Numbered from the stretch's first letter, positions 1 through 9,398 are shown. The stretch: 59,819 nt of DNA from CAZOKZ01 sp964580585 (GCA_964580585.1 CAZOKZ010000023.1:1-59819), one strand, 5' to 3'. The notes: generated by a model not told the origin, from the sequence alone. A program made the numbers and translations.

Positions 1-147
1 CACGCGGCTTGCGGAGCAACCCGCGCGCCAGAAGCTGCGCCCTCGCGCGCGTTCATGCTAAGGTGGGCGGGTTTTGCTCGCGTCCGGCGAATTGCGTGTG
101 GCAAACGAGGTGCGCATTTGAATCTACCCCAAGCGAGAGTTTCCCCC

Positions 148-1197
148 GTGACCAAACCCGTGAAAACCATCGAATGGTCGGGCCGCGCCGTGCGGCTGGT
201 TGATCAAACACTTCTGCCTGCACAGGTGAAAATCCTGACCATCCGCACCGCCGAAGCCATGTGGGAGGCGATCAAGAAGCTGCGCATTCGCGGTGCGCCC
301 GCCATTGGCGTGGCGGCGGCGTACGGTGTGTACCTCGGCGTGGCTGAACGCAAACCGCGGACGCTCGATGACGTGCGCGAAGTCACGCGCGATGTTGCCG
401 CGTATTTGGCCACGTCGCGCCCCACGGCGGTGAATTTGTTCTGGGCGCTTCAAAAATGTGAAGCCGTCATCGCCGCGTTGCCGCCCGATACGAAAGCCAA
501 GGAAGCGCTGGCGCGGTTGCTCGAAACGGCCATCGATATTCACCGCGACGACGAAGAACGCTGCGCCGCCATTGGTCGCCACGGAGCGCCGCTGCTCAAG
601 GGCGCGAGCGGGGTGCTGACGCATTGCAACGCGGGGGCGCTGGCCACGGCGGGCATCGGAACGGCCGTTGGCGTGATTACCGAAGCCGCCCGGCGCGGTG
701 GCGCCTTTACGGTGTATGTCGATGAAACGCGGCCGTTGCTGCAAGGCGCGCGCCTGACCGCGTGGGAGATGAAAAACGCGGGCATCGATTATCGCCTGAT
801 TACCGACAGCATGGCGGCGAGCGCGATGCAGCGTGGCCATGTGCAAGCCATTGTTACCGGCGCCGACCGCATTGCCGCCAACGGCGATTCGGCGAATAAA
901 ATCGGCACGATGCCGCTGGCGATTGTTGCGCGGCATTTCAAGGTGCCGTTCTACATTGCTGCGCCGCTTTCGACGGTGGATTTTGCCACGCGCACGGGCC
1001 GCGATATTCCGATCGAAGAACGCGGTGACGAAGAAATCGCGTGTTTCGGCGGCGTGCCGACGGCTCCGAAAGGCACGCGCACGTTCAACCCCGCGTTCGA
1101 TGTTGTGCCCGCGCGCCTGATCGCCGCGATCATCACGGAACACGGAGTGCTGAGGGCGCCGTATGGCAAGGCGCTGAAAGAGTTAAAGGGGAAGTAG
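148..1197 (+). CDS. mtnA: S-methyl-5-thioribose-1-phosphate isomerase
   Basis: Isomerises 5-methylthioribose-1-phosphate to methylthioribulose-1-phosphate in cytosolic methionine salvage. The protein (349 aa from this start) matches the MtnA/eIF2B-alpha-like family along its length: N-terminal TIEWSGRAVRLVDQTLLP, then KLRIRGAPAIGVAAAYG, GVLTHCNAGALATAG with the family cysteine, and VTGADRIAANGDSANKIG with the family aspartate. The frame is open back to position 55, but the family N-terminus begins near the GTG at 148, which has a purine-rich AGCGAGAG a few bases upstream, so I chose GTG148; GTG160 is an alternative. No other methionine-salvage gene is adjacent in the window. Confidence 0.93.
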   Translation: MTKPVKTIEWSGRAVRLVDQTLLPAQVKILTIRTAEAMWEAIKKLRIRGAPAIGVAAAYGVYLGVAERKPRTLDDVREVTRDVAAYLATSRPTAVNLFWALQKCEAVIAALPPDTKAKEALARLLETAIDIHRDDEERCAAIGRHGAPLLKGASGVLTHCNAGALATAGIGTAVGVITEAARRGGAFTVYVDETRPLLQGARLTAWEMKNAGIDYRLITDSMAASAMQRGHVQAIVTGADRIAANGDSANKIGTMPLAIVARHFKVPFYIAAPLSTVDFATRTGRDIPIEERGDEEIACFGGVPTAPKGTRTFNPAFDVVPARLIAAIITEHGVLRAPYGKALKELKGK

Positions 1198-1247
1198 TTT
1201 TTAGTTCACAGTGAACAGTTTACAGTTCTTAGTTTAATGCGTGCACG

Positions 1248-1463
1248 TCATTCTGAGATTGCCGATGGTTCATCCTGATCGTTGGGCAATTCGCGTGGAC
1301 GTTCGGTGTCTTTAAGGTATTCCTCGAAGCCCGGAAGTTCGACGTGGATTTCCAATCCCTTCTGCCATTTGAGACGTTCGATTTCGGCTTTGAGTTTCAC
1401 AATCAGAATAATGCCTTCACTCTGGGACCGCCGAGCCCCAGCTCGGCATCGTTGGCCTTTCAA
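1248..1463 (-). pseudogene. Possible remnant of a small gene cut by a hairpin repeat
   Basis: A 71-codon frame with a plausible charged helix (VKLKAEIERLKWQKGLEIHV) and a C-terminal tail, using GC-rich third positions like its neighbours. Its first 14 or so codons are made of the hairpin repeat at 1422-1447, so the original 5' end appears to have been replaced. I do not recognise the family. It may equally be a chance frame; there is no clear ribosome binding site. Confidence 0.3.
1422..1447 (+). repeat. Hairpin dispersed repeat, copy 1
   Basis: CTGGGACCG followed by a GCCGAGC/GCTCGGC stem with a 4-nt loop. It lies in inverted orientation to a nearly identical copy at 1541-1566, and a related copy sits at 53440-53467. 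Read in frame such units give peptides like WDRRAPAR. Confidence 0.75.
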
Positions 1464-1540
1464 TTGATTTTCGCGTCGTACAAGGTTCCCTAACGTCCCA
1501 GGGACTTAACGTTTCGTTGAAGGTGTCGCAGATTATTCGA

Positions 1541-1566
1541 GCCGAGCTGGGGCTCGGCGCTCCCAG
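1541..1566 (-). repeat. Hairpin dispersed repeat, copy 2 (inverted to copy 1)
   Basis: On the minus strand it reads CTGGGAGCG then the same GCCGAGC/GCTCGGC hairpin, differing from copy 1 at one position. The two copies flank 93 nt. The rest of the 1198-1749 interval holds no gene I can support; a short GTTCAC/GTGAAC palindrome follows the mtnA stop. Confidence 0.75.
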
Positions 1567-1749
1567 GGATAAGGTTTATTCTTGCAAGTGTTTGGCGGGT
1601 TGCACTTAATGTGTTGGGCGAAGGCCCCCGGCCCAAAATTCGCTTTTCTCTCACTCGGTGCGGTTTTCCCGGCCTTTTCGGGCCGGATTTGCTGGACGGG
1701 GGGCCGAAGCTGCGGCACCCTTTCTGCCACTTCTCGAACCGAGGCAATC

Positions 1750-2589
1750 ATGACGACGACGAAACAAACGCTGCCCGATATCCAGCGCTCGCGCGATACG
1801 CGCGGGATCGATATCGACGAGGTGGGGGTGTCGAACATCCGCTATCCGATCAGTTTTCCCCTGCGCGATGGCGGCACGTTCCACACGGTGGCGACGCTCT
1901 CGATGCGCGTCAGTCTGCCTCACTACGAGAAGGGCACGCACATGTCGCGGTTCATGATCGCGCTCGAAGACAAAGTCAAGGACCTGCGCCCGGGCAACGT
2001 GGACGCGGTGTTGCGGCATTTGCTGGAACTGCTCGAGGCCGAAAACGCGTACCTCGACATGACGTTTCCGATTTTCCTGTCGCGGCCCGCGCCGGTGACG
2101 GGGATTGCGGGGTTGCTGGATTTCGACTGTGTGTTTCGCGGCGTCATGACGCGCGATGGAGCGTATGACAAGGAGGTCGGCGTGAAGGTAAACGCGGCGA
2201 GCCTTTGCCCGTGCAGCAAGAAGATCAGCTCGTACGGCGCGCACAACCAGCGGTCGCTGATTACGATCAAAATTCGCGAGACCGAGGAGTTTGTTTGGTT
2301 CGAGGATTTGATCGACATTGCCGAACGTAACGCGAGCTGTCAGCTTTACCCGATTTTGAAGCGCGAAGATGAAAAGCACGTGACTGAGCGTGCGTACGAA
2401 AATCCGAAATTCGTCGAGGACATCGTGCGCGATGTGGCGGTGGATTTGGGCGAAATGCTGAAGGTTGGGCGCATCAAGTGGTTCTTTGTGTCGTCGCAAA
2501 ATTATGAAAGCATCCACAATCACGACGCGTACGCGCACGTCGAACGCGGCGAACGCGGGTCGTTGCTGAGTTGCAATCAGACGGTGTAA
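1750..2589 (+). CDS. folE2: GTP cyclohydrolase I, type IB (FolE2)
   Basis: Converts GTP to 7,8-dihydroneopterin triphosphate, the first step of tetrahydrofolate and deazapurine synthesis, in the cytosol. The 279-aa protein has the FolE2 landmarks: YPISFPLRDG near residue 32, HMSRFM at 64-69, and SLCPCSKKISSYGAHNQRS at about 151-169, whose cysteines and histidine provide the catalytic metal site. The frame is open upstream to 1582, but family homology begins at the ATG at 1750 (MTTTKQTLPD), which has a short GAGG upstream. FolE2 uses several divalent metals and often replaces zinc-dependent FolE under zinc limitation; no zinc-uptake operator is evident here. Confidence 0.93.
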   Translation: MTTTKQTLPDIQRSRDTRGIDIDEVGVSNIRYPISFPLRDGGTFHTVATLSMRVSLPHYEKGTHMSRFMIALEDKVKDLRPGNVDAVLRHLLELLEAENAYLDMTFPIFLSRPAPVTGIAGLLDFDCVFRGVMTRDGAYDKEVGVKVNAASLCPCSKKISSYGAHNQRSLITIKIRETEEFVWFEDLIDIAERNASCQLYPILKREDEKHVTERAYENPKFVEDIVRDVAVDLGEMLKVGRIKWFFVSSQNYESIHNHDAYAHVERGERGSLLSCNQTV

Positions 2590-2685
2590 GCGAGAAGGAT
2601 ACGGATTGCGTTTCGCGATTTCGATGGATCAGGATCGGCGCGTTCTGGTGATTATCCCCATTTGTGCTGCCTGGTTCCGTGAATT

Positions 2686-3429
2686 GTGAATAAAGGGACT
2701 TCTGAAAAAACGCCGCGCGCTCGCCGTCGGGTTCGGATAAATCCCGCCGATGTGTGGTTGATCATGCCTGCGTACAACGAAGGGCGGGCTATCGGCGAAG
2801 TGATCGCGGGCATCGAACCGTTTGGCTATCGGTTGGTGGTGGTGGACGATTGTTCGGCGGACGACACGTATGAGCAAGCCTGTCGCCATGCGTGGGTGCA
2901 TGTGTTGCGTCATCGGGTGAATTTGGGGCAAGGGGCGTCGTTGCAAACGGGGACGGAGTATGCTTTGTCGCACGGCGCGCGATATTTGGTTCATTTCGAC
3001 AGCGACGGCCAGCATCCGGTTGAGCAGGTTGAACGGTTGTTACGGCCGTTGATTTCAGGACGGATCGACGTTGCTTTGGGTTCGCGGTTCAAATCGCGCG
3101 CACGAGGGACGGAGTCGGTGCCGTTGGGCAAACGTCTTTTGTTGCGTCCGGCCACGTGGTACACGCGTGTCGCAACGGGATTGGCGATCACGGATACACA
3201 CAATGGGTTTCGTGCTTTGACAGCGCGGGCGGCCAGTCGGATGGAAATCACACAAAATCGGATGGCGCATGCGTCGGAAATTCTTTCGATGATTGCGAGA
3301 GAGAAATTGCGCTATGTCGAAGTTCCCGTAACGATTCGTTATACGGACTACAGCATGGCAAAAGGTCAAAGCATGTGGAATGCTTTGAACATATTGTGGG
3401 AAGACATGTTTGCGCGATTCAGGAGATAA
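2686..3429 (+). CDS. GT2 family glycosyltransferase (DPM1/polyprenyl-phosphate sugar transferase-like)
   Basis: Predicted to transfer a sugar from a nucleotide sugar, probably to a polyprenyl phosphate at the inner membrane face. GT-A fold motifs are clear: IMPAYNEGRAIGEVI, VVVDDCSADDTYEQA, the DXD-type HFDSDGQHP, and NGFRALTARAA. There is no C-terminal membrane domain, as in many DPM1-like enzymes. The frame starts at GTG2686 without a convincing ribosome binding site; the N-terminal 22 residues are basic and variable, and GTG2752 is a possible alternative. The DUF2304 gene follows 3 bp after the stop, a recurrent pairing, so the two are probably one transcript. Confidence 0.85.
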   Translation: MNKGTSEKTPRARRRVRINPADVWLIMPAYNEGRAIGEVIAGIEPFGYRLVVVDDCSADDTYEQACRHAWVHVLRHRVNLGQGASLQTGTEYALSHGARYLVHFDSDGQHPVEQVERLLRPLISGRIDVALGSRFKSRARGTESVPLGKRLLLRPATWYTRVATGLAITDTHNGFRALTARAASRMEITQNRMAHASEILSMIAREKLRYVEVPVTIRYTDYSMAKGQSMWNALNILWEDMFARFRR

Positions 3430-3432
3430 CCC

Positions 3433-3774
3433 ATGTTTGTTTTATCACCCATTAAGATTATTCTGGTTTCTCTGATATTAATAACTTACCTGTTTTATTT
3501 TTTGCGCGTCCGAAGCCAATTGCTCCATCGGATGTTGGGGACATTATTTTTGCTGGCGGCGGTTTTTCTCATTCTGTTTCCCGGAGTCAGCAATGTCATT
3601 GCTTCCGCCTTCGGGGTTGGTCGCGGTGTTGATTTAATTATTTATATCATGTTCTGTTTTTTTCTGTTTTTGCTTCTATTATTTTACAATCGGATATTAA
3701 TGTTGGAACGCCAGATGACACTTCTGACGCGTGGGAATGCCTTAAGCCAGGCGCGTGTTGGGAAAAATAAATAA
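3433..3774 (+). CDS. DUF2304 family small membrane protein
   Basis: A 113-aa protein with three hydrophobic segments (about residues 5-24, 36-56 and 67-86), the family signature GVGRGVDLIIYI in the middle, and a charged C-terminal helix. DUF2304 proteins have no assigned reaction but are regularly encoded directly after GT2 glycosyltransferases, as here, and may act with them in the membrane. The stop is 2 bp from the convergent end of the next gene. Confidence 0.8.
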   Translation: MFVLSPIKIILVSLILITYLFYFLRVRSQLLHRMLGTLFLLAAVFLILFPGVSNVIASAFGVGRGVDLIIYIMFCFFLFLLLLFYNRILMLERQMTLLTRGNALSQARVGKNK

Positions 3775-3778
3775 GGTA

Positions 3779-5545
3779 TTATTTCAGTGTCAGTAAGACG
3801 ACACGGTTGGTGTCGTCCAGTTCGATTTGATATCGCTGTTCCAATTGAGCGAATTTGTTTTTGTCTGCGATATAATAATCCTGAAGGTCATGATGTGTGA
3901 TGATCAGAGTCGGGATTTTGCGTAGAAGAGCGGATTCGAAATTCTTATCGTATTCAAAATCCTCATTAGGTTTAATGCGATTAAAGTAAACAGCATAAGT
4001 GCTCGCCGTGGAATTTCGGCTACGGCCAAGCATACCGGATTCGGTGAAGAGATTGACCGATACGTACAACGGTTCTCCATCGGGAATATCCCTTAGATGA
4101 TTCTCGAATAGCGCGTAGGGGTAAAAACGTTGTTCGGCTTTATTAATATTGGTACGTTCGGCGAAAAAAGTCCACATACTGGAGATGGCCGGAATCGATG
4201 CCATCCAGAAGCATGTGACTAACGCGTAGGCGCACCACAGTTTCCAAATGCGTACAGTCCCGAAAATGCCCAGGAAAACAATGAGGACAAATGGATAATA
4301 CATGGCCATCATAAAATCGTTGGCATTCCATCTGAATCGTTCCCGAAGGCCAGAATGTTGAAACGACAGGTAGATGACGAGTCCCAATAAAAACGTGGCG
4401 GCAACGATGGTGAGGGGATGATTCAGCAAGCTGTTCCTGGACGCTTGTTGATCCTCGGGATAATATCCTTGGATGATATTACAAATTGCAATGCCCGCAA
4501 AGGCGCACATGAGCGGCACGCCTGGCGCAAAATATCGATCCACCACTGTCCACATTCCAGGAATCATCGAAAGCGTTAAGAATCCCAACAATGCTATGGG
4601 AATTGCCCATAATAATTTTTCGTGTCGTTTCATTTCCTGACGCGGTTTGAAAGCAGCGAGTAAATATAGATAGAAGGGGAACAGGCTGCCAGCCATCATG
4701 CCGTGACTGAACCAGGAGCGGGAATCTTTGGCATCGTATTCTTGGAATAAATTAAAATTAACGACTTCTTTCATAGAATTGAATCGTAACCAGTAGATCG
4801 GATCGTGGAGGTTTATGAGGTCGAGCAAACTCAGCAGCAGACCACCTGCAAGTCCTCCCAAAACGAGCGGTTTGAAATCGGCAAATATGGCTTGTTTTTG
4901 AAACGAGCCGTTTTCATCGCGTCCCAGCCCTAAAAACAACAAGGGAATGATCAGGGCGTTTTCTTTCGACTTGAGTGCTAGAAAGATCAGAAAACCGAAA
5001 ATTGCCAGACCTGCGAAACGACGTTTCCCGACCAGTTGAACGGAAAACAAAAACGCGAGACATGCCAGAGCCATAAAGAAAGCGTTGGTGTAGTCGGCTA
5101 ACGTTGCGCCAGCGCTGTAATAAATGCGGTATTGGCCTAAATAAAATATCAAGGCGATGATTCCTGCCAGAACGCCGATTCGCCGGGTCATTAAACGGGC
5201 GAACAAGTAGGTTGAAACCATCAGCATCGCGTTGACAAAACACCAATACACTTTGGCGGTCATTAATCCATCGCCGGTTATCAGGAAGAAAAAACGTAAC
5301 AGGTAAATATGGGCGTATCGGTTGAGAATCCATCCCTGCTTCTGGGGGGAAATTGCCGTATGCAGGTATAGGAGATCGTCCCACGCCAGAGGGCCAGCCG
5401 CATGGGGGAGGAATGCAAAAAATGCCACCAATCCACCCAATGCGATCAGAATCCACTCGATTTTCCCGGGCAGATTTAACGCTGTTGTCCAGTTGGGGAC
5501 GGGCGATTCGCTTTTGATCGTGTTCGATTTTTGATTGGGTTTCAT
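3779..5545 (-). CDS. Polytopic GT-C type membrane protein (ArnT/PMT-like glycosyltransferase, putative)
   Basis: A 588-aa integral membrane protein with about ten hydrophobic segments and a soluble C-terminal region. The first periplasmic loop carries AWDDLLYLHTA around residue 54, the acidic motif typical of lipid-linked sugar transferases of the GT-C fold, and the helix spacing afterwards resembles GT39/ArnT-like proteins. The donor and acceptor cannot be told from sequence. It converges on the GT2/DUF2304 pair, suggesting a shared envelope glycan role. Its codon use is more AT-rich than that of hemB and thrS. The start at 5545 lacks a strong ribosome binding site. Confidence 0.6.
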   Translation of the reverse strand: MKPNQKSNTIKSESPVPNWTTALNLPGKIEWILIALGGLVAFFAFLPHAAGPLAWDDLLYLHTAISPQKQGWILNRYAHIYLLRFFFLITGDGLMTAKVYWCFVNAMLMVSTYLFARLMTRRIGVLAGIIALIFYLGQYRIYYSAGATLADYTNAFFMALACLAFLFSVQLVGKRRFAGLAIFGFLIFLALKSKENALIIPLLFLGLGRDENGSFQKQAIFADFKPLVLGGLAGGLLLSLLDLINLHDPIYWLRFNSMKEVVNFNLFQEYDAKDSRSWFSHGMMAGSLFPFYLYLLAAFKPRQEMKRHEKLLWAIPIALLGFLTLSMIPGMWTVVDRYFAPGVPLMCAFAGIAICNIIQGYYPEDQQASRNSLLNHPLTIVAATFLLGLVIYLSFQHSGLRERFRWNANDFMMAMYYPFVLIVFLGIFGTVRIWKLWCAYALVTCFWMASIPAISSMWTFFAERTNINKAEQRFYPYALFENHLRDIPDGEPLYVSVNLFTESGMLGRSRNSTASTYAVYFNRIKPNEDFEYDKNFESALLRKIPTLIITHHDLQDYYIADKNKFAQLEQRYQIELDDTNRVVLLTLK

Positions 5546-5736
5546 GAACGAAACTTGAATCGGCGAGCGGAATCGAGGGCAAGCATGATGTGGAATGAAA
5601 ATGCCAGGGCGTCCTGCTACTTTGAGAACATCCTGGAACTCCTGATGAAATCTAAAACCCGGGGTTGCGTTCAGGCGGCCTGCCAGCGTATGTCAGGCGG
5701 CTATTGGTGGGGTCATGTGCTTTTTTGTCCCGCCGG

Positions 5737-6801
5737 ATGCCCAACTTCAGGAAACCCGACGCCGTGGAAGCTTTCGATTTGCCTGTTCGCCCTCGACGCA
5801 ATCGCGTCAATCGTGCGATGCGCGGTTTTGCCGCCGAGACGACGCTCGCGTCCTCCAATCTGGTGTGGCCAATGTTCGTTCAGGAAGGCGAACGCCAACG
5901 CACGCCGATCGTTTCGATGCCGGGCATCAACCGCCTGAGCATCGACGAGTTGGTCGCCGAAGCCGAACGCGCTGCCGAAGTGGGCGTTTCTGCAGTGGCG
6001 TTGTTTCCCAAGATCGATGACGAGTTGAAGGACTCGGTCGGACGCGAGAGCTTGAATCCAGATGGGTTGCTCCAGCGTGCGGTGCGGGCGCTGAAAGCGA
6101 AATTGCCTGAAACGCTGGTAATCACCGACGTGGCGCTGGACCCCTATTCGTGCGACGGGCACGACGGTATTGTGCGCGACGGGCAGATAGTGAACGACGA
6201 ATCCGTCGAAGTGCTGGCTCAGATGGCCGTGGCCCAGGCCCAGGCGGGCGCCGACGTGGTGGCGCCGTCGGACATGATGGACGGACGCGTGGGAGCTATC
6301 CGCACGGCACTCGATGCGGCGGGATTTACAGATGTGGCGATTTGCAGCTATTGTATCAAGTACGCGTCGGCCTTTTACGGGCCGTTCCGCGACGCGCTGG
6401 ATTCGGCGCCGCGCGCAGGCGACAAGAAAACCTACCAGATGGACCCGCGCAACGTGCGCGAGGGCTTGCGCGAGATCATGCTCGACGAAGCCGAGGGTGC
6501 CGATTGGCTGATGGTCAAACCAGGGTTGCCGTATCTCGATGTGATTCGCATGACGCGCGAAGCGACGGCGTTGCCGGTGGCGGCGTACCACGTCAGCGGC
6601 GAATTCGCGATGCTCAAAGCCGCTGCGGCGAACGGCTGGTTGGATTATGAAGCGTGTTTGCTCGAAGCGTTGACGTGCCTGCGCCGTGCAGGCGCCGATA
6701 TTATCTTCACGTATGGGGCTGTCGATGCAGCCCAGGCGTTGGAAAGGTCGCAAAGCCGCAATCTCGGCGTTGCGCATCGGACTCGAACTCCCGCAACGTA
6801 G
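5737..6801 (+). CDS. hemB: Delta-aminolevulinic acid dehydratase (porphobilinogen synthase)
   Basis: Condenses two 5-aminolevulinates to porphobilinogen in tetrapyrrole synthesis. In the 354-aa protein the two active-site lysines are visible in YCIKYASAFYGPFR (K208) and DWLMVKPGLPYLD (K261, Schiff base), with VAPSDMMDGRVGAIR upstream. The metal segment reads DVALDPYSCDGHDG (131-144): the Ala/Asp replacements mark the Mg-type subfamily rather than the three-cysteine Zn-type enzyme, although one cysteine remains. The frame is open from TTG5665, but the family N-terminus fits ATG5737. A short CGTAGC/GCTACG hairpin follows near the stop. Confidence 0.93.
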   Translation: MPNFRKPDAVEAFDLPVRPRRNRVNRAMRGFAAETTLASSNLVWPMFVQEGERQRTPIVSMPGINRLSIDELVAEAERAAEVGVSAVALFPKIDDELKDSVGRESLNPDGLLQRAVRALKAKLPETLVITDVALDPYSCDGHDGIVRDGQIVNDESVEVLAQMAVAQAQAGADVVAPSDMMDGRVGAIRTALDAAGFTDVAICSYCIKYASAFYGPFRDALDSAPRAGDKKTYQMDPRNVREGLREIMLDEAEGADWLMVKPGLPYLDVIRMTREATALPVAAYHVSGEFAMLKAAAANGWLDYEACLLEALTCLRRAGADIIFTYGAVDAAQALERSQSRNLGVAHRTRTPAT

Positions 6802-6946
6802 CGTTGCTACGCCTTGGTCGTTCTCGCCTCGCGCGCCTTGACCTTGCGACTTATCGACCTTTCCATGGCGATGCATTCCAAACATGAAACCTGACATTTT
6901 TTCCCTTTAGCAAGACTTACTGACACGAGGCAAAAAAGAAAAATCC

Positions 6947-9112
6947 ATGAGTTCCTCTTCCGCTTCTTTACCCATTACGGTGACACTGCCCGATGGGTCC
7001 CAAAAACAGTTTGATGGACCGGTGTCGGTGCTGGAAATTGCCGAATCGATCGGGCCAGGCCTGGCGAAAGCTGCGCTGGCCGGTGTGATCGACGGCCAGA
7101 CAGTCGATCTCGCCACGACGGTCGATTCCAACGCGAATATCAGCATCCTGACTGCGCGTCAGCCCGAAGGCATGGAGGTCCTGCGCCACTCGTGTACGCA
7201 CCTGATGGCCCAGGCAATCAAACGCCTGTACGGAAACGCGATGCTTGAAGACGGTCCTCCGACCGAAGATGGTTACTGGTACGATATCAAGACGGAACCG
7301 CCGATTTCGCCCGAGGATTTCGACCGCATCGAAGCCGAGATGCAAAAGATTGTGGACGAAAAGCTCGAGATTAAACGTCATGTCTTTTCGCGCGACGAGG
7401 CGTTGAAATTATTCGCGGAACGCGGCGAAAAATACAAAGTGGATCTGATCGAGCGCATTCCCGAAGGCGATACGATTTCCGCCTACGAGCAGGGCGAGTT
7501 CATCGACTTGTGCCGTGGGCCACACGTACCGAACACGGGCGTTTTCAAGGCTTTCAAGCTGCTGTCGGTAGCGGGTGCATACTGGAAGGGCGACGCGCGC
7601 AACGACCAGTTGACCCGTATTCGCGGTACCGTCTTCGCAGATAAAAAAGCGCTGAAGGAATGGCTTAAGTTTCAAGAAGAGGCCAAGAAACGCAATCACC
7701 GCAAGCTGGGGCGCGACCTGGATCTGTTGATGTTCCATGAGTGGGCTCCAGGCGCGGCGTTTTGGCTGCCCAAGGGCAAGGTGCTTTACGATATTCTCAA
7801 AGACATGAGCATGAAGCTTCACCGTGCCGAAGGCTACAACGAGGTCTTCACGCCATTACTTTATAAGAAGGATCTGTTCGAGACGTCGGGCCATTGGAAG
7901 CACTACCGCGACGACATGTTTATCGTGCCGGGTCAGGAAGCGACGATGCTCGACGACGAGGGAATCGCGTCGTGGGCCGATCAGTTGACGGCGCAGCTTT
8001 ACGACATGCCCGAACGCGTGGCGGACCCGATCAAGGAACAACTGGCTACGGCTACGACGCCCAGCGAGCGGCTTTCGACCCTGCTGGGAGGCGATTCGCC
8101 GTTTTGCTCCTGTTGCTGGCAGGTATTCGAGAAGCGCCCCGGCGAGTTTGTGCATTTGCATGGCGGGGACGACGACGTTTACGCCATCAAGCCAATGAAT
8201 TGTCCGGCACACATGCTGATCTTCCGCCAACGCCGCCGCAGTTACCGCGAGCTGCCGTTGCGGTTGCTCGAAACCGGCGTGCTGCATCGCAACGAGCCCT
8301 CGGGTACCTTGGCGGGTCTGACGCGTGTGCGGCAATTCTGCCAGGACGATTCGCACATTTTCGTTACGGAAGATATCATCAGCGAAGAAGTTGCGCGCAT
8401 TATCAGCATGATCCAGCGCATTTACGGCGCTTTCGACATGGAGTTCGCGGCGGTGCACCTTTCGACCCGCCCGGCCAAAGCCATGGGAACCAAGGAACAA
8501 TGGGATCGTGCGGAAGCAGCCCTTGAAGCGGCGATCAAGTTCAACGGCCTTGAGTTTGCCATCAATGCAGGCGACGGTGCGTTCTACGGTCCGAAGATCG
8601 ATTTCAAGGTGAAGGATTGCCTGGGCCGCGAGCACCAGGTGGCAACGATTCAGCTCGATTACCTGCTGCCGCAGCGTTTCGGCCTGGAGTACACGGCGGC
8701 GGATGGATCGGCGCAAACGCCCATCGTCATCCACCGGGCGCTTTACGGCTCGTTCGAGCGATTCATCGCGATAATTATCGAGCACTTTGCAGGCGCGTTC
8801 CCCGTTTGGCTGTCGCCCGAGCAAGTGCGTGTGCTGACCATCAGCGAGAAGTTCATCGATTACGCCAAGGAAGTGCATGCCGCGTTGCTGAAGGCCGGTG
8901 TGCGGGCGCAGCTTGACATTCGCGACGACAAAATCGGTGCGAAAATCCGCGAGGCACAGCTTGAGAAAGTGCCGTACATGCTCGTCATTGGCGAAAAAGA
9001 AGTCGAAGGCCGCGCCGTAGCTGTTCGCAGCCGCGAAAAAGGCGACGAAGGCAGTGTGGCGCTCGAGGCGTTCCTGGGGCGCATCAACAAGGAAAAAGCG
9101 CGGGAGTTCTAA
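6947..9112 (+). CDS. thrS: Threonyl-tRNA synthetase with an unusual catalytic-domain insertion
   Basis: Charges tRNA-Thr. Domains in order: TGS (about 8-70), the editing domain with HxxxH at H81/H85, the class II catalytic core (GHWKHYRDDMF, KPMNCPAHM, TRVRQFCQDDSHIF, HRALYGSFERF) and the anticodon-binding domain from about residue 625. At 721 aa it is about 80 longer than typical bacterial ThrRS. The excess is between DDMF (325) and YAIKPMNCP (412): 86 residues where E. coli has about 8, including FCSCCW at 386-391. PMNCPAHM replaces the usual PMNCPGHM. The start ATG6947 gives a normal TGS domain; a GAGG lies about 15 bp upstream. Confidence 0.92.
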   Translation: MSSSSASLPITVTLPDGSQKQFDGPVSVLEIAESIGPGLAKAALAGVIDGQTVDLATTVDSNANISILTARQPEGMEVLRHSCTHLMAQAIKRLYGNAMLEDGPPTEDGYWYDIKTEPPISPEDFDRIEAEMQKIVDEKLEIKRHVFSRDEALKLFAERGEKYKVDLIERIPEGDTISAYEQGEFIDLCRGPHVPNTGVFKAFKLLSVAGAYWKGDARNDQLTRIRGTVFADKKALKEWLKFQEEAKKRNHRKLGRDLDLLMFHEWAPGAAFWLPKGKVLYDILKDMSMKLHRAEGYNEVFTPLLYKKDLFETSGHWKHYRDDMFIVPGQEATMLDDEGIASWADQLTAQLYDMPERVADPIKEQLATATTPSERLSTLLGGDSPFCSCCWQVFEKRPGEFVHLHGGDDDVYAIKPMNCPAHMLIFRQRRRSYRELPLRLLETGVLHRNEPSGTLAGLTRVRQFCQDDSHIFVTEDIISEEVARIISMIQRIYGAFDMEFAAVHLSTRPAKAMGTKEQWDRAEAALEAAIKFNGLEFAINAGDGAFYGPKIDFKVKDCLGREHQVATIQLDYLLPQRFGLEYTAADGSAQTPIVIHRALYGSFERFIAIIIEHFAGAFPVWLSPEQVRVLTISEKFIDYAKEVHAALLKAGVRAQLDIRDDKIGAKIREAQLEKVPYMLVIGEKEVEGRAVAVRSREKGDEGSVALEAFLGRINKEKAREF

Positions 9113-9135
9113 GGCGCGGAGTTTTCGCGCCTTTT
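9111..9135 (+). terminator. Rho-independent terminator of thrS
   Basis: Perfect 8-bp stem AAGGCGCG/CGCGCCTT with a 7-nt loop, followed by TT, overlapping the thrS stop codon. The T-run is short, so termination may be partial. Confidence 0.6.
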
Positions 9136-9398
9136 GCTGCCATTCAACGGCCCGGGGGAGTGAGTATTTTCCCTCGGGTCGTTTTTTTTCGGGTGGAAAA
9201 ATTCAATCGGGATTCTGGACGGAGGGAGAATGAGAGGTCCAGAAAGGGTACTCTGGTTTGGCAAGTGAGGATTGACTTTATCGGTTCGCTGGCCAAATAC
9301 TTGCTCTGCTTTCTTCGAGGACGAACCGCTTGCCATTTTGGTCAGTGTCGTCTCTGAAAGAGCCGATATTTCGGCGCGCGCAACGCGGGAGCTCGCTC

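Noticed and set aside
124..1143. Long minus-strand frame opposite mtnA
   Set aside because: Arg/His-rich antisense shadow of a clear gene; no family features.
1651..2538. Long minus-strand frame opposite folE2
   Set aside because: Antisense shadow with Arg/His-rich composition.
5713..6897. 394-codon minus-strand frame opposite hemB
   Set aside because: Antisense shadow of hemB; low-complexity Arg/His-rich translation.
7856..8878. 340-codon minus-strand frame opposite thrS
   Set aside because: Antisense shadow of thrS.
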